Source of the DNA: Welwitschia mirabilis
Taxonomy: Eukaryota; Gnetophyta; Gnetopsida; Welwitschiales
Assembly (NCBI GenBank): GCA_051453625.1
Contig: JBOZIK010000001.1
Location: 261,379,353 to 261,430,713 of the forward strand
DNA: 51,361 bases
Direction of reading: 5' to 3'
The notes under the pieces were generated by a model. That model worked only from the letters and a program-made list of their open reading frames with translations, made no database searches and was not told the origin of the DNA. Both the position numbers and the translations under genes were made by a program. Each line of letters opens with the position of its first letter. Position 1 is the first letter of the stretch. Below, one piece after another: positions 34,107 to 45,950 of the stretch.

Positions 34107-37100
34107 TAATAACATGATAGATTTAGTGGGGCATGCATATATTTTTCTTTTCTTAAATTCTATATTTTAGTATTTTTCAATTTTTACATTTTTTAGCGGT
34201 TGGTAGTGGTTCTATTATAGTGATACCAAAATTGGTTCTAGTTTTCTTGCATTTAGAGTTTTGCATTTCTTTCATTTTCTTTACTCTTTAGTGCTTGTTA
34301 CTGGTCCATTTTTAGTGATACTTGAATGAGTCATGATTTTTAGTTCATTTAACTTTATTAACATGTTTTGGCTCTAACCTAAAATATTAGTGTTACATCA
34401 ATATATTTGTATGCAGGGATAACTCATTTGTATATGTTTTACTATCCAATTATTTCTAAACCAAGGTTGAAGTGATAAAAATCATAAAAATTGAAGGAAA
34501 TTGAGATGGACAATAATAGAGAAGAATCATATTTTTCTTATCTTTTATTTTCTACAAATTTCATTTCTAATAGATTTTGTTTTTAATACTTCTATTGATA
34601 GATTAGATTTTTAGTTTTTGTTTTGGTTTTCTAAGTTTTCATTTTTATATGGTTTTTTTATGGTGTTTATTTTCTTCTTACACTATTGTTATTAATCCTA
34701 TTTCTTATTTTCTACTTCTTTTTGAATTAACCCATTTTCAGGAACTAGAATGTAATGCTTGTTTTTTTCAAGCCTTTTTCATTAAAGCAACTTGTGCTAC
34801 AAGTATAGTTCACTAGTGCTATTGGCATTTTTAAGTATTTATCTCTCAAACTTTACCAAGATATCTGGCTCATCTTTCTTAATGCTTTTTTATATTAGGA
34901 AGCTTTTGAAACATGATAGAATTACATACATTTAACACTTAAGTCTAATAATTAACCATAAAGGATGTGTTCTAAACTTCAAATGGAGCTTAATGTTGAT
35001 TATAAAAATAGTCTATTTTACAGGAACTAATTTAATAAGGTATTCTAAAGTAAACCCTTTATATTTTATCTTTTCTCCAAGACAACTCATATCATTTGAA
35101 ATCCCAATTTTTTCCCCTTACTTAAGAATCTGAAAAAACTATGAAAGACTATATTCAATATTTAGGTACCCCTCCTTCATACATAGATAAATCTGCTTAT
35201 AATCATAAGTTTAAAAAACATTACCTTTCATCCAAGATTTGTAACCTTGTATTTTTCACCATTCCTTATGACCCTTATTCCTCATTAATCTATTAATCCA
35301 TTTCACCCTTTAATCCTTATCATTCAATTTCTCATAAACATCCTTCATCCTTATCTTTATGTTTTTTATTTTTTAACTAATACCCATCATCATCTAAAAT
35401 GCAATAACCCTCTTCAAATTCCTTGGAGGATACCCTTAAAAGATTCATAAAGGCTCTGATGAAAATTAATATAGATCAATAACATCTTAACTAATAAACA
35501 TGTTTCACCTTACAACAACTTGAGTAAAATATTCAATAATTAAGCTAAACCACTTCTTAAATCTTTAGTAAACTTGCTAACATGAAGTCAAATAGCTTTC
35601 TACATTTAGTGAATATAATTTTAGGATCCTTGAATTATTTAAAAAGATTAATATATAAATCATAACATTTAGGAATGGAGAGAAAACTAGTAAGAACCTA
35701 GAGGATGAGCACATACTTAAGAGTGAGAAACTGTTTGAGGAAAGTTATATAATTGAGAAAAGTTATACATTTAATGATAAGTCATTTAAGGAAAAGAACA
35801 TTAAAGAAACCCCATACATAATCCATCATATGTAGAATATTTTCCTTCTTCTCAACATTTTCATGTGTAAAACATTTCTATTTTACCTTTGAGATTTAAG
35901 CAAGAACCAAGCCTTAAACTTTCTTAGAATTAAAACCACTTTATAATAACTTTAAGTATGATTATTTTGATGTGCATTTATCTTGTTTGATGGTCTTCTA
36001 TCTTTCTTTGTCTTTCTCTTAAGATGATGTCTTGTAAGACTTGTTGAGAAAGCATAAATAAGATAAAGATGAAACTCTTTAGATCTTAAATGCATAGATT
36101 TTAATACTTTCATTAATGTTCTTCTCAATTTCATAGGCTCATTTGTAAAAATGTACATGAATTCTATCGTGGTTCATGACCCTTTATCTGATCATAGCCC
36201 TAATACCCTTAAGTTTTTAGCTTTCATACACTTAAGCCTTCGTCTAATCATCATTTTGGAAATCCTAGTATAAGAAACATTTATATTTATTTTATGATTT
36301 AGATTATATTTTCCTTTATATTAGACTTCGGATGGGTAGATCCACCCATAATAAAACCAATATTACCTAATGGTATGTCTCTCATGGAATAATCTAAGCA
36401 TTACCACTTTTATAATCATTGCCTTAAACCATTTTGCATAAGTACTCCTAAGTTTCATCCACATTATAAAATAAGCCATCACTACCTTAAACATTATCAT
36501 CTACCTGTTTCATTTTAGCTTAATTTTATAAGATTTACTATGAGTTTTTGAGGCTTAATAACCTTGATTAATTACCTTTTAATAATTAAATATATAATAA
36601 GTGATCATTTTATCATTATAAGTTCTGGTTAAACTTAGGTGTACTAATGATTTTCAAGAGGAATTTATGCTTATTTTGAGTTATGTAGTTAAGGTTTACA
36701 TTCAGTGAAGATCTTCAATTTAGAAAAGGAAAATGGATGAAAAGGTAGAAATTCTACTTTCATATTTTATCTTTAGTCTTTCAGCATTTATGGAAATAAG
36801 ATTACTTATTAGTTAGGATAAGAAGCTTATGATTCCTCCTATGTACATATAAAATGTATATCATAAGTAGAAAGAAAAGAAAAATAAAATATCTTCCCCA
36901 AATGGAAATTTTTATTTTTAATCAGTTTACTAGGTTTAGTTAATTACATTAGAGCTTTAAATACTCACTAGCAATGCATAATTAAATTCTTTATGCACAA
37001 CATGCTTAACTCTTTTGGAAAAAAGTGTTATAATACTAGATGCTTAATAAGATCAAAATTCTTAAAACAAATTACTTATCACTATAAAAGGAAAAGTTGA

Positions 37101-37965
37101 AAAGGAAATGAAGGTGGAAATTAAAGGTATTTTGTGTTTGTATTTCTTTAATGATTATACTTTAAATTTGTTTACCATGATTAGATTTTCAGGAGTGTAT
37201 TTTATTAATATCTTATTTGTGTGACATTTAGATGCATTAGATAAAAAAGAAAGAAGATCAATAAGTGATTCCATTAACTTAGATCATGATCTCTTTTATT
37301 TAGAGCATGCATGGTAGAGTTATAATTGTATTTTCATTCACTTTAGTTCCATTTATTTTACCATTTTGTATCACATTCATTCATCCTTCTATCCCTAGGA
37401 GAAAGCATATCTAAAGAAACATTAGTGTTTGTTGTAATATAGTCTCTTCTTCTATGCGTTATGCTAGCATCTTTATTCTTACTATTTTCTAAATTTTTAT
37501 CATTCTTCATTATAACTTTTCATCTATTATTTCTTTCTATCCCTTTCATCTATAATAATTATATATGGATCTTTATCACTTAGCCATTTTTCACAGAAAT
37601 TTATTTTACTTCATGAACCTTTTAGTATTTTTTTTTTTATGCATTCTAGATTTGTCTTGCATTATTTTGCATTACTTTTATTTCTTTTTTCTAGTTTCAA
37701 TAAAATGATGTGTATTAATCCTCTTTATTCTAATGATACATTAACTTGTTCTCTAATTCTACACTGATGTTTTTTATCATTGCAAACTTTAAAAATAAAG
37801 TTCAACCTTGATTAGGGATATGGCATTTAAATTTTTGATTTTAATGTCTTATTTTCCAAAAATTATCAAAAATTTGCAAGTTTAACATTCTTATATTTAA
37901 ATGTTTTCATTAGAAAGATTTTTATTTTAGGCATTCTTTATCATCCTTTTTGATAAGGAACTAGC
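34107..37965 (+). other. Internal region of element D, no recognisable gene
   Basis: This AT- and T-rich sequence has only short frames on both strands. I looked for gag zinc fingers, protease, RT and integrase motifs and found none. A stretch around 35640-35800 is Glu/Lys rich in one frame but broken. Confidence 0.5.
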
Positions 37966-37977
37966 AAAAGTCTAGTT

Positions 37978-37985
37978 GGAGGGTG
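37978..37985 (+). other. Polypurine-like tract of element D
   Basis: GGAGGGTG directly precedes the 3' LTR start TGATAACATG. It is short, with one T. Confidence 0.5.
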
Positions 37986-39317
37986 TGATAACATGTAAAA
38001 ACATTTATCTAAAGAATATTGAGTCATCTAGTAAATGTAATGATTTTATCCTAAAATATGTCTTCTATTATTTTTTATGCCATATGTGAATTTACACTTT
38101 ATTCATAATGCTTTAAATGTTTTAGTTATGTTTTGGGACACATGTCTAAGGATAAATCTAACTCTATACAAAATGATAACTATGCTAGAGACATGGCGTA
38201 GGGGCACTAATTGGTGGTGGAATCCTTATCTAAAGGCCATGTGTTTAACGTTTCATAACAATACCCAACAAATTCTAGAAGACAAAGATTCAAACCGCTC
38301 CATCAAGCATCACAAGGAGAAGATTTCAACCACTCCATCAAACACTACAATATGGAATCTCAATCACCCCATCTAACAAAAAAGAACAAGGCACTCTAGC
38401 TACCCCAATCCTAGCCTTTACTACAAAATGGACTAAGTTTCCTACTTTGTAAATCATTATTTGATTAAAGTTCTTATGCTTGAAGTAAGTGAAGGATCCT
38501 TCCACCCTATTGTACTTCATGCTTTCTATGTCTATCTTTTAAACATTTCTCTTAAAATGGGCTAGCCCTTAAGGCTAGCATGACATTTTAGTTGTAACTT
38601 AATGTTTTCTATTTTCTATCATATATTTTTTCTATTTTATCTAAGAAAATGCTATTGTTCTTAGATCTAGTATCTTAATTTTAAGTGGGGCTTACAACAT
38701 ACTTTTAATCCCTTTGAGAAGTCAAAGAAGCAATAGTTAATATTTCCTAAAATCTTTTTAATAACAAGTTTGGATGCTTTACATACTTGTTATTCTTCTT
38801 ATCATACTAAAATATGTTGATCTTTATATCATTTTTAAGTTATTTATTTATGTTAACATCTTAATTAATATTTTATATTGAAATTTGATGATCTTTGCGA
38901 ATTGAATTCTAATTTCTAGACTTATATAGATATTCTATAAGAGGTAAGATGATTTAAGGTCTTCATTAACACTCATATAGTAAATGAAATCATGTCACCA
39001 TAATTGAGCTTTGACAAAGCTTAATATTTCCAATTTAACAATAGAGTAAATACATTTTAATTACAAGAAAGTTCAAGATTATTATTATGTTCATGCTAGA
39101 TTCTTAGAGCTATGCTCATTTCTAGCTTTAGTATCTAATCTATAAGAAACATTTCTTTTTGTTTTTACTTTTTTTCTTTGAATCTATTCTTCACATTTGG
39201 TTTTGTGATTACTTTGTTATAGTTTATCATGCATTATCCATAGGTAGAGAATTACACTAAGGCCTTTTATAACAAAGGATCTAGATTTTATTTGTAAGAG
39301 CTTGGCTTTAAACAATG
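37986..39317 (+). mobile_element. 3' LTR of element D
   Basis: It begins TGATAACATGTAAAAAC and ends near TTTAAACAATG before TSD ACAAT. Length is within 27 bp of the 5' LTR. The exact last base is uncertain because ACAATG repeats at the junction (39312-39317). Confidence 0.8.
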
Positions 39318-39322
39318 ACAAT
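39318..39322. repeat. Target-site duplication of element D, right copy
   Basis: ACAAT matches 32722-32726. It could be read as GACAAT (six bases) on both sides. Confidence 0.78.
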
Positions 39323-40300
39323 CAAGGAATTTTTCTAATCTTTCTAAGGTTTATACAAAGGAGTTAATATACAAAAGTCTTTTATAAATACTTCTAAATA
39401 TTCTTTCATCATCTTAGAAAAGATATCCATCATGGCTCTCTAAACATTCTTAATGTATTACATAAACCAATGGGTATTTTCATAAAAGTAAATGTATCAA
39501 ATGATGAGGTAAATGTGGTTTTTGATTGATATTTATTTGTAATTCATACTTCATTGTAACTGCTATAGCCGTCTAGGAAACAATAGTAAGATTATCCTAG
39601 GATTATCTCAAGTACTTGATATAGAAAAGGCATAGGATAATGATATTTCTTGATAACACTTTTAAGTCTTCGAAAATCAATGCATACTCTCTAGTTTCCA
39701 CATTTTTTAGATATTAAAGTTAAGGGGCTAACCGATTCACTATTAGAAATAGCATATATGATTCTTGAATCTATAACTTTGATGATTTCTTCCTTTACTA
39801 CTTACTTAAGGATAAGTTTCCTTTATGGTTGTCTAAAGGGTTTAACATTATCTTCTAAGCAGATTTTATGTTAAATAATAAAAGAATGAATGGATAAGAG
39901 ATTTTTATGAGTAATGAAAAAAATCATTTATTTTAGAAGTAAGAATTTTAATTAGTGATTAGACATGCATTAGTAATTAAAGATTTCTTATAGTTATTAC
40001 TCAAAAATATGTATTTCAACCCATTTAGTAATTCTTTAAGTTATAGGTTAGAATCATTACTCATTGTTTTAGTACTTCCATCTTGATGTAGAAGGATTTC
40101 CAGGGATATAACATATTGAAAATAATGATTAATAATGGGTTTAACATTTTTTTATTTTCTTCATTCAAGTTGTTACATAAGATATTATTATTAAGGTTAT
40201 ATAAATTAAAGAAATTAAGGCTTCCTAGGATTTTTTTCTCACATTCTTCAAGATCATCAAATAAAGTTAAGTTGTGTAAAGTAAAGATCATTTCTTCTAT
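39323..40300 (-). pseudogene. Element A reverse transcriptase, N-terminal and catalytic part
   Basis: The minus strand shows RVCID at 39676-39690, preceded by a stop at 39691-39693 where Gypsy RTs have Trp (GEWRVCID). FLDGYSSYN lies at 39553-39579, the conserved motif around the first catalytic Asp. The YMDD-equivalent at 39374-39397 reads LEVFIKDF instead of the MDDF kept in element B, so one of the paired Asp residues has been lost. RT would copy element RNA to DNA in the particle. Element D inserted about 50 bp further along the gene. Several stops and indels confirm a dead gene. Confidence 0.85.
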
Positions 40301-40361
40301 GAGGTGATGTTAAATGAGCATAGAGGATCTAATTTATTTCTTAAAATTATAATCTTTCTTT

Positions 40362-40371
40362 NNNNNNNNNN
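40362..40371. other. Assembly gap (10 N)
   Basis: A placeholder gap between the protease and RT regions of element A; true size unknown. Confidence 0.95.
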
Positions 40372-40398
40372 CATATATATTTTCTCTACAATAAAGAC

Positions 40399-40760
40399 TC
40401 AAAGAATGAATTTCTTATTTCCTACATGGTATTTCATCATTTTAGTATGTGCGTCAATAATACAATGGGATATTACACAAAATGATTTTTCTATTAGTAA
40501 AGGATATCCTTCATTATATTCTACCTTAATGATAATCACATATATATGACTAAAATCTTTCTCAATTTGTATAATGAAATTCTTAATAACTCTAATTGGT
40601 TTCTTAATATTTGCATCCACTAATTTCAACATAATCTTTGTTGATTCAATCCTACTTTCTAATCCAAAATTCTTATAAATGTAAAGTAGCATAATGATGA
40701 TACTATCCTCTTTGTCACTTAAGTAATTCTTGATCTTTTTTATTCCCTCTAGGATAACAC
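40399..40760 (-). pseudogene. Element A aspartic protease
   Basis: An open minus-strand stretch (40399-40692) carries the hallmarks of the retropepsin domain of Athila-type Gag-Pol: STKIMLKLVDANIKKPIRV, an IIQIEKDF block, and YPLLIEKSF at the place of the usual P-L-I-L-G-R-P-F. Just upstream, at 40705-40716, the active-site D-L-G-A(S) is replaced by DKED followed by S; the Asp survives but the Leu-Gly-Ala turn does not. The enzyme would have cleaved the Gag-Pol polyprotein. The intact-looking frame is only partial and the active site is unlikely to work. Confidence 0.8.
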
Positions 40761-41499
40761 TAAAAATGGAAGTTCCTAAATCTTTAAATTTAGGATATTT
40801 TTGTATTAATAACTTAGAAAGGGATTAGATAATGAATACTTGATATGATATGATTTTATTTTATTTTATTATAACTAATTCCTTCCATATTTTATTGTAT
40901 TTAGTATTATCTTACAATATTTTTCAAAAATATAGGTAAATGCTTATATTTTCCATGATTGCCTTAAGATAATAATTAGAAGTAGAATTAGACTTCAATC
41001 TTTCTAGCCAAGGTATTATAGATTTATTTCTTTTATTTTAATTGATTGTTTTATGATTGGATTTTACTTCATAAGTTGAATGAAAGCTAAGTTAATCAAT
41101 GATTTCTATGTCATCATCATAGGTTGCATGTTTTTCTTAGTTGCAATTAATGGAGGTTTCTTCATTGGAATTTATATCATGTTAACTTATTATTAGTATA
41201 TTCTAATATTTTTTACATCATCTAAATTGGGAATGATTGTGTTGAAGGAAGCATTGAGATCTTTAATTTTCTAACATGACTTTTTGAAATATGCCTATAA
41301 GATTATACATATTTTTGTTAATGATATCTTGCATTTTCTTTAACTCTTTAATTGAATATGTAAAGGAATCATTTCTAGTGTAGCTAGAAGATGGTCTAAA
41401 AGTTGTTACTTCTATATTTATTATCAAAAAAATGTTTGAATGTTGGTTTTAATCTAGAATTTCTTGGGAAAAATTATCGATTATTTCTAAAAGTATTGG

Positions 41500-42420
41500 C
41501 TCTTTGATTAAATGCATTAGCTTCTTCATAGATCATTTCTATACATGTTGATAAGGTAGGACATTCCTTGATAAAGTGGACGTTATTTCTACATATTTTA
41601 TAATATGAGTAACATGTCAAAGGCTATGGTTGTTGATTTAACATCTTTGCATTTGCTAAGGCCTTTTGTATAATTTTCAAAGTGTTGATAGGATATTGAA
41701 TTAGGTTACTAGGATAAGATTATTCTTCATGTTGTACTTTCTTCAAGTCTTTAAATATTTTCCCTATGATTCTACCTTTCTTAAGGCTTAGATTAGATCA
41801 TGCTTAACTTATTCAGCCAATGCATCTACAAGGTTTTAAGCATTATCCAAGGTTAAGTTGAGTACATTTCCAGTGCATGAAAAATCTACAAGTTATTTTA
41901 TTTGGCTATTAAATTCATTATAGAAGTTCTCAATGAGTTTTATTTTTGAAATGTCATCTATTGGTTTCATGAAATAGTTATTAAAACCCTCTTATAGTTT
42001 GTGGAATAATCCTCATGAGGTTGTTTTGCAAAGTTGGTAACTTTTCTTCTTCTTTTCCTCATAGTTGTTTCACTCATAAAACATTTTATTAAGGCATCTT
42101 AAACTTGTTTTCATGTCTTAAGGATTTTATATGAGATACTTTTCAACTAACTATTAGCCTTTTCTCTAAGGATGAAGAGGAAGATGACCATGTAATTTTT
42201 ATTAATTAGTTCCTTTTTTCCATTTTCTAGAGGTAAAAATGGGCTCTTTTATTTTGGCCAGGAATTGAAAAGGATATTTTCCATTCTATATTAAAAATAT
42301 TGGATAGGCATGTAGGTTTTTAAATTAGACATTATCTCCATTGGATAGATTAAAAGAATTTTGAATTTTTATTTTTCCATAGACATAATGTTCTTAACAG
42401 TTAGAGAAGTATAAGGTGAC
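41500..42420 (-). pseudogene. Element A gag with Athila-type zinc finger
   Basis: The minus strand translates to broken frames resembling Athila Gag. LREKANS, a stop for Trp, then LKSIS lies near 42140, and IENFYNEFNSQIK with LTLDNA downstream lies near 41820-41930. The finger at 41561-41602 reads YKICRNNVHFIKECP, a C-x2-C-x4-H-x4-C layout whose first Cys is Tyr. It is followed by TLSTCIEMIYEEANAF, matching the Athila pattern of C-P-T-L...ANA. Gag would form the particle and bind element RNA. Multiple stops are present. The plus strand shows nothing. Confidence 0.75.
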
Positions 42421-43104
42421 AGATTTAGAGGATTTGAAATATAAGGATTAGAAGTAGAAGAATTATTAAAATATTAAAATATTTCAAATATAGGTTAAAA
42501 TATTTCAAATGTAGGTTTTCTCAAAAATTTTGAATGTGCAAAGGACTTATGAAATGAATTACTTTTAAAAATATACAAATAAATGAAACTTTCTCATCTC
42601 TAGTTCTTTTGAACCCACTAAGCCTTCTTGAATTACATTTTCAATAAATTATTTTTCACAAAGGTCCTTTTGATTATTTTTATAAGAAGTTATCATTCCC
42701 ATGCATGATCATAAAATGTTAGCAAACTGCTTAACATTCAAGTGTAATAATCTCATAGATCATATAAAGTGCAAGGTATAAACCTAATAAAGAATGATAA
42801 TACTTTCTTAACAAAGTAGATGTAATGGATAATCTTTTAAAACAAAAGTAAACCAAAATTGAAAATAACATTCAAAGAAATCTATTTTTTTTGAAATAAA
42901 ATGTAAATTTCAAGAAATAAAATTATAAGACTCAAAAGTTGCAAGAAAGGAAAAGAAAATTACACTAATAAATTAGGATAATAAAGTATATAATTATAAA
43001 TCAAACTTGGAAATATGATACATCACTACTTAGTTTAAATTATCTAAAATCAAATTACTTTCTTAAATAGTGAGAATTAATATTTAAAACTTTTCTTATA
43101 CTCA

Positions 43105-43122
43105 TTATTGGCAAGGGTACCA
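43105..43122 (-). other. Primer binding site of element A (probable tRNA-Asp type)
   Basis: The minus strand reads TGGTACCCTTGCCAATAA, agreeing with TGGCGCCGTTGCCGGGGA at about 11 of 18 positions, including TTGCC. It lies 3 bp inside the LTR end ...TTCAACA. Confidence 0.5.
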
Positions 43123-43125
43123 AAA

Positions 43126-44294
43126 TGTTGAAGCGTAAATCATTTTATTTTCTAATTGATTATTTGTCTTTAATAATAACTTGTAATTTTAAGCATCTAA
43201 CTCATGAAAGCATATCTTAGTATAGGATGTTAATATAATATCATACTTTATATAGAAATTTAAGGTATATTTGAAAACTTGCTTTATTCAAAAAGGAATT
43301 GAAATTATTTTCTATTCAATCTAAAAATGATGATGAATTAACCATGTAATGATGGAGGAAATGCAATGAATTATGAAGTGGAGATGAAATGATAATGTGA
43401 GAATGAAATTCAATCCTAAATGTAATTAGTTAATCATGTTTACCAACTATTATTACTTATGTTAACCCTCATATCCTAGATCAAAATCAAAATTAACTAT
43501 AATTATTATTAACTTAATTTTAACCTAGAATATAAGAAGAAAAGAAGAAAATTTCATAAACATATTGATATTTATTTATTAAAATATCTTAAATCCACTT
43601 AAAATTTTTTACCCCTTAATGAAGGAATCTTAGCCCAACATCAAGAAAAGCTTCCTTTCTAAGATATATGGTTTCCTTTCCCAATTCTTCTCCAAATTTA
43701 TATAAGAGTAGTTGATGCATAATCAATGATTAATATGGTTCTTAAAGGGGGTATTTATAATTTTAAGTTAGTGGTTAAGGTTATTAAGGGATTAAAAATA
43801 AAAGATGTAATTAGATTAATAATTTTGTAATAAATAGAATTATATTTATATCTATTAAAGTGATTATCTACCATGTTTCATCTAGATGATCATATGGGAT
43901 GATCTTTCTATTATTTTATTTTCTAGTATAACAAATGATTGCCCTTTAGTTCCCTTTCTAGTATAGTAGTTAATCATTGTCCATGTAGTGTTGCCTAAAA
44001 AACCATAATGAATGATCATCAGAAGACATTGAGGTTTCTGTTAGAATATTATGTCTCATCTTGAAGATGTTTTTTGGATGATACATTGGATGACCATCTT
44101 TTTAAATTTTCCTTAGCTTTGATTAACCTCACTTGTTTTAAAATTGGTTTCTAATTTATTCAAGTTTTTAAATAGATCCTTAGACATCTTCATAAGTCAT
44201 GTTGGCTCCTAAAGGATTGTCATGATTTTATATTCAGCATGCCTCCTAAAAATAATCCTATAAAATATTACCTTTGAATCATCATTATCCTACT
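43126..44294 (-). mobile_element. LTR copy 3 of the A/B family (5' LTR of element A, truncated)
   Basis: It begins TGTTGAAGCGTAAAT on the plus strand next to the primer site. It aligns with copy 2 (11719-13483) up to GAATCATCATTATCCTACTAG, where a 41-nt purine tract interrupts it. About 600 bp of LTR are missing at this end relative to copy 2. A duplicated TTTCTAGTATA motif (about 43919-43965) parallels the 28-bp duplication in copy 2. Confidence 0.75.
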
Positions 44295-44335
44295 AGAAAA
44301 AAAGGAGAAGAGAAGGGGAAGGGGGGAGGAGGGGG
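44295..44335 (+). repeat. 41-nt uninterrupted purine tract with long G runs
   Basis: The run is all A/G, ending in G4-A2-G6-AGGA-G5, then TGTGAATAG. It marks the break point of LTR copy 3. The form G-tract plus TGTGAATAG resembles a polypurine tract joined to an LTR start, and echoes GAGGAGGGRTGRATAGG at 170 and 945. No LTR partner is visible. Confidence 0.8.
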
Positions 44336-44428
44336 TGTGAATAGAGAGATACTTAAAAATATCAAAAAAGGGGGTTACGTATGCAAAATTAAGCTAAAAT
44401 AAGAATTATAAGATAGTAGAAAGGTGGA

Positions 44429-45950
44429 TGTTGTGATGTGAATTTATGCAATCCTAAATTTCTTTAGGTAAATTTTTAAATAAAATAACTTATAGAAAAA
44501 CACACGCTAGTATAAATGGAAGTGTACCTAAATGTCATAATCCCAATAAAGGCACTAGACTCACAGTTAGAGAATTGATTTCCAAAGGTATTTTTAGTTT
44601 GTTATCTTTTAATAATTGAAAGTAAATAATAAAGTAAATAAAATTCAATGTAAATGGATATGAAATGTAAATGGAAATGAAATTAATTCTATTGGTTCCT
44701 AATTCTTCTATCATAAGAACTAGCTCTCTATAATTTAGATTAATTAAGAAGAGTACTCAACTTAATCCTAATCAACATAAACTATGAGATACATCAAGTA
44801 AAATAAGGAATGCAATTTGAAATAAGAATGCAATATAATACTAAACAAAGTTAACCTTGATAAATATTACCCTTATGATCTAAATAAATCACAAAATTAT
44901 CACTTAAACTATGACCAACTTAACCATAAGGGACATAAATAGAATTGGAATGAAAAGAGTAGTTGTATTGATTTCAAAAAACTTTACATCCACTTACAAC
45001 AAAATAGTAGCACCTCAATAGAAGAGACTCAATCTAACACCAAGGGACCTCTGTTCTATAGCTATTGGATGGATCTCTTATCATTCAATCTTCCATCACA
45101 AACATATCAAGTATAAAAGATGGAAGTCAAAATGAAGGAGGAAAAGAGTATTTATAGTCTTATATTAAATTTCTAGAAGCTCAACCTTAGAATTTGGAAA
45201 AGAAACCCTAACAGCCCAGATGGGTTGCTTGACCACATAATAAAGATAATTCTTTCTGACCATAGACAAATAGCTCTATCTTGTCTGTCATAGGAATGAT
45301 AGAGGGGACATCATCCTACATTAAAAGGCACTTTATTAGCTTCATGTCTTGCTATTAAACCCATATCTTTTGTCCATGTCATGAGTGCTATTGTCCTACC
45401 TATTATGGGATAGTATAGGGGATGATAGGCTTCCTTATCTCTAATCTCAAAGGTAAGTTAGTCTTATGCATGATGAATTATTCTTCCAAGTATGCAGTAT
45501 TAGAATAAGCCTAAGAAACCTCCAAATATGCTAAAAACTGCTAGAATAAGCCTGAGAAACCTCTATATATGCTAAGAATTGCATGTTTTAATGATCATCT
45601 TGTTAGATCATTACATCAAAACCTATATAAATGTATTGTAAAAAAATTTAAAATACACCATTAAATTTCTACAAATTAGTATTACAACATAGTCCCCTAC
45701 TTAGCCTTGTTAGTCCCTAATAAAGTAAGTGATTAAGTATAGTATAAACCAATTTATCTAAGATAAAGAAACATCAAAAATATGTTAATCGAGTTCAATT
45801 AATTCATGTAAGAATAGATATCACAAATAGATTAACTGATACAAATGCTAAAAATATCCCTAAGCCCCTTACTTAAGCATGTTATCATAGAATAAATGAA
45901 TGTCATATCCATATAAAAATCATATAATGTAATATTGATAGCTCATGGAA
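44429..45950 (-). mobile_element. LTR copy 4 of the A/B family (probable 3' LTR of element B)
   Basis: Alignment to copies 1-3 runs through ACACACGCTAGTATAAATGG, the CATCCACTTACAACAAAATAGTAGCACC block (about 44990) and a TACAACATAGTCCC block (about 45685; ACAACATAGACCT in copy 1 at 9960). It starts near TGTTGTGATGTGAATTT. The right end is estimated. It lies left of the integrase of element B, as a 3' LTR of a minus-strand element should. Confidence 0.55.
45501..45582. repeat. 41-bp tandem duplication in LTR copy 4
   Basis: TAGAATAAGCCTRAGAAACC starts at 45501 and again at 45542, followed by TCYAWATATGCTAA in both units. I do not see it in the other LTR copies. Confidence 0.85.

Larger units (their letters stand above)
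32727..39317 (+). mobile_element. Element D: plus-strand LTR retrotransposon with tRNA-Asp-type primer site (6591 bp)
   Basis: Two LTRs of 1359 and 1332 bp enclose 3.9 kb of internal DNA. A decayed tRNA-Asp-type primer site follows the 5' LTR, a G-rich tract precedes the 3' LTR, and ACAAT flanks the whole. The tRNA-Asp primer is characteristic of Athila-type plant Gypsy elements. No gag or pol motif is recognisable inside, so it is either a non-coding derivative or decayed past recognition. The insertion splits the RT of element A beside its catalytic motif. Confidence 0.82.
11719..44294 (-). mobile_element. Element A: minus-strand Athila-like Ty3/Gypsy retrotransposon, nested and inactive
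   Basis: Running on the minus strand from right to left are the 5' LTR (43126-44294), primer site (43105-43122), gag (about 41500-42420), protease (40399-40760), RT (39323-40300 and 32550-32726), RNase H and integrase (31546-32550, then 21237-22297), accessory ORF X2, and 3' LTR (11719-13483). Three later elements split it: solo LTR F, element C and element D. Each junction was placed by alignment to uninterrupted element B and confirmed by a 5-bp target duplication. Gag finger, protease and integrase signatures fit the Athila branch of plant Gypsy elements. All genes are broken. Confidence 0.8.

Noticed and set aside
34107-37965. Gag or pol genes within element D
   Set aside because: No zinc finger, protease, RT or integrase motif could be found in any frame by eye.
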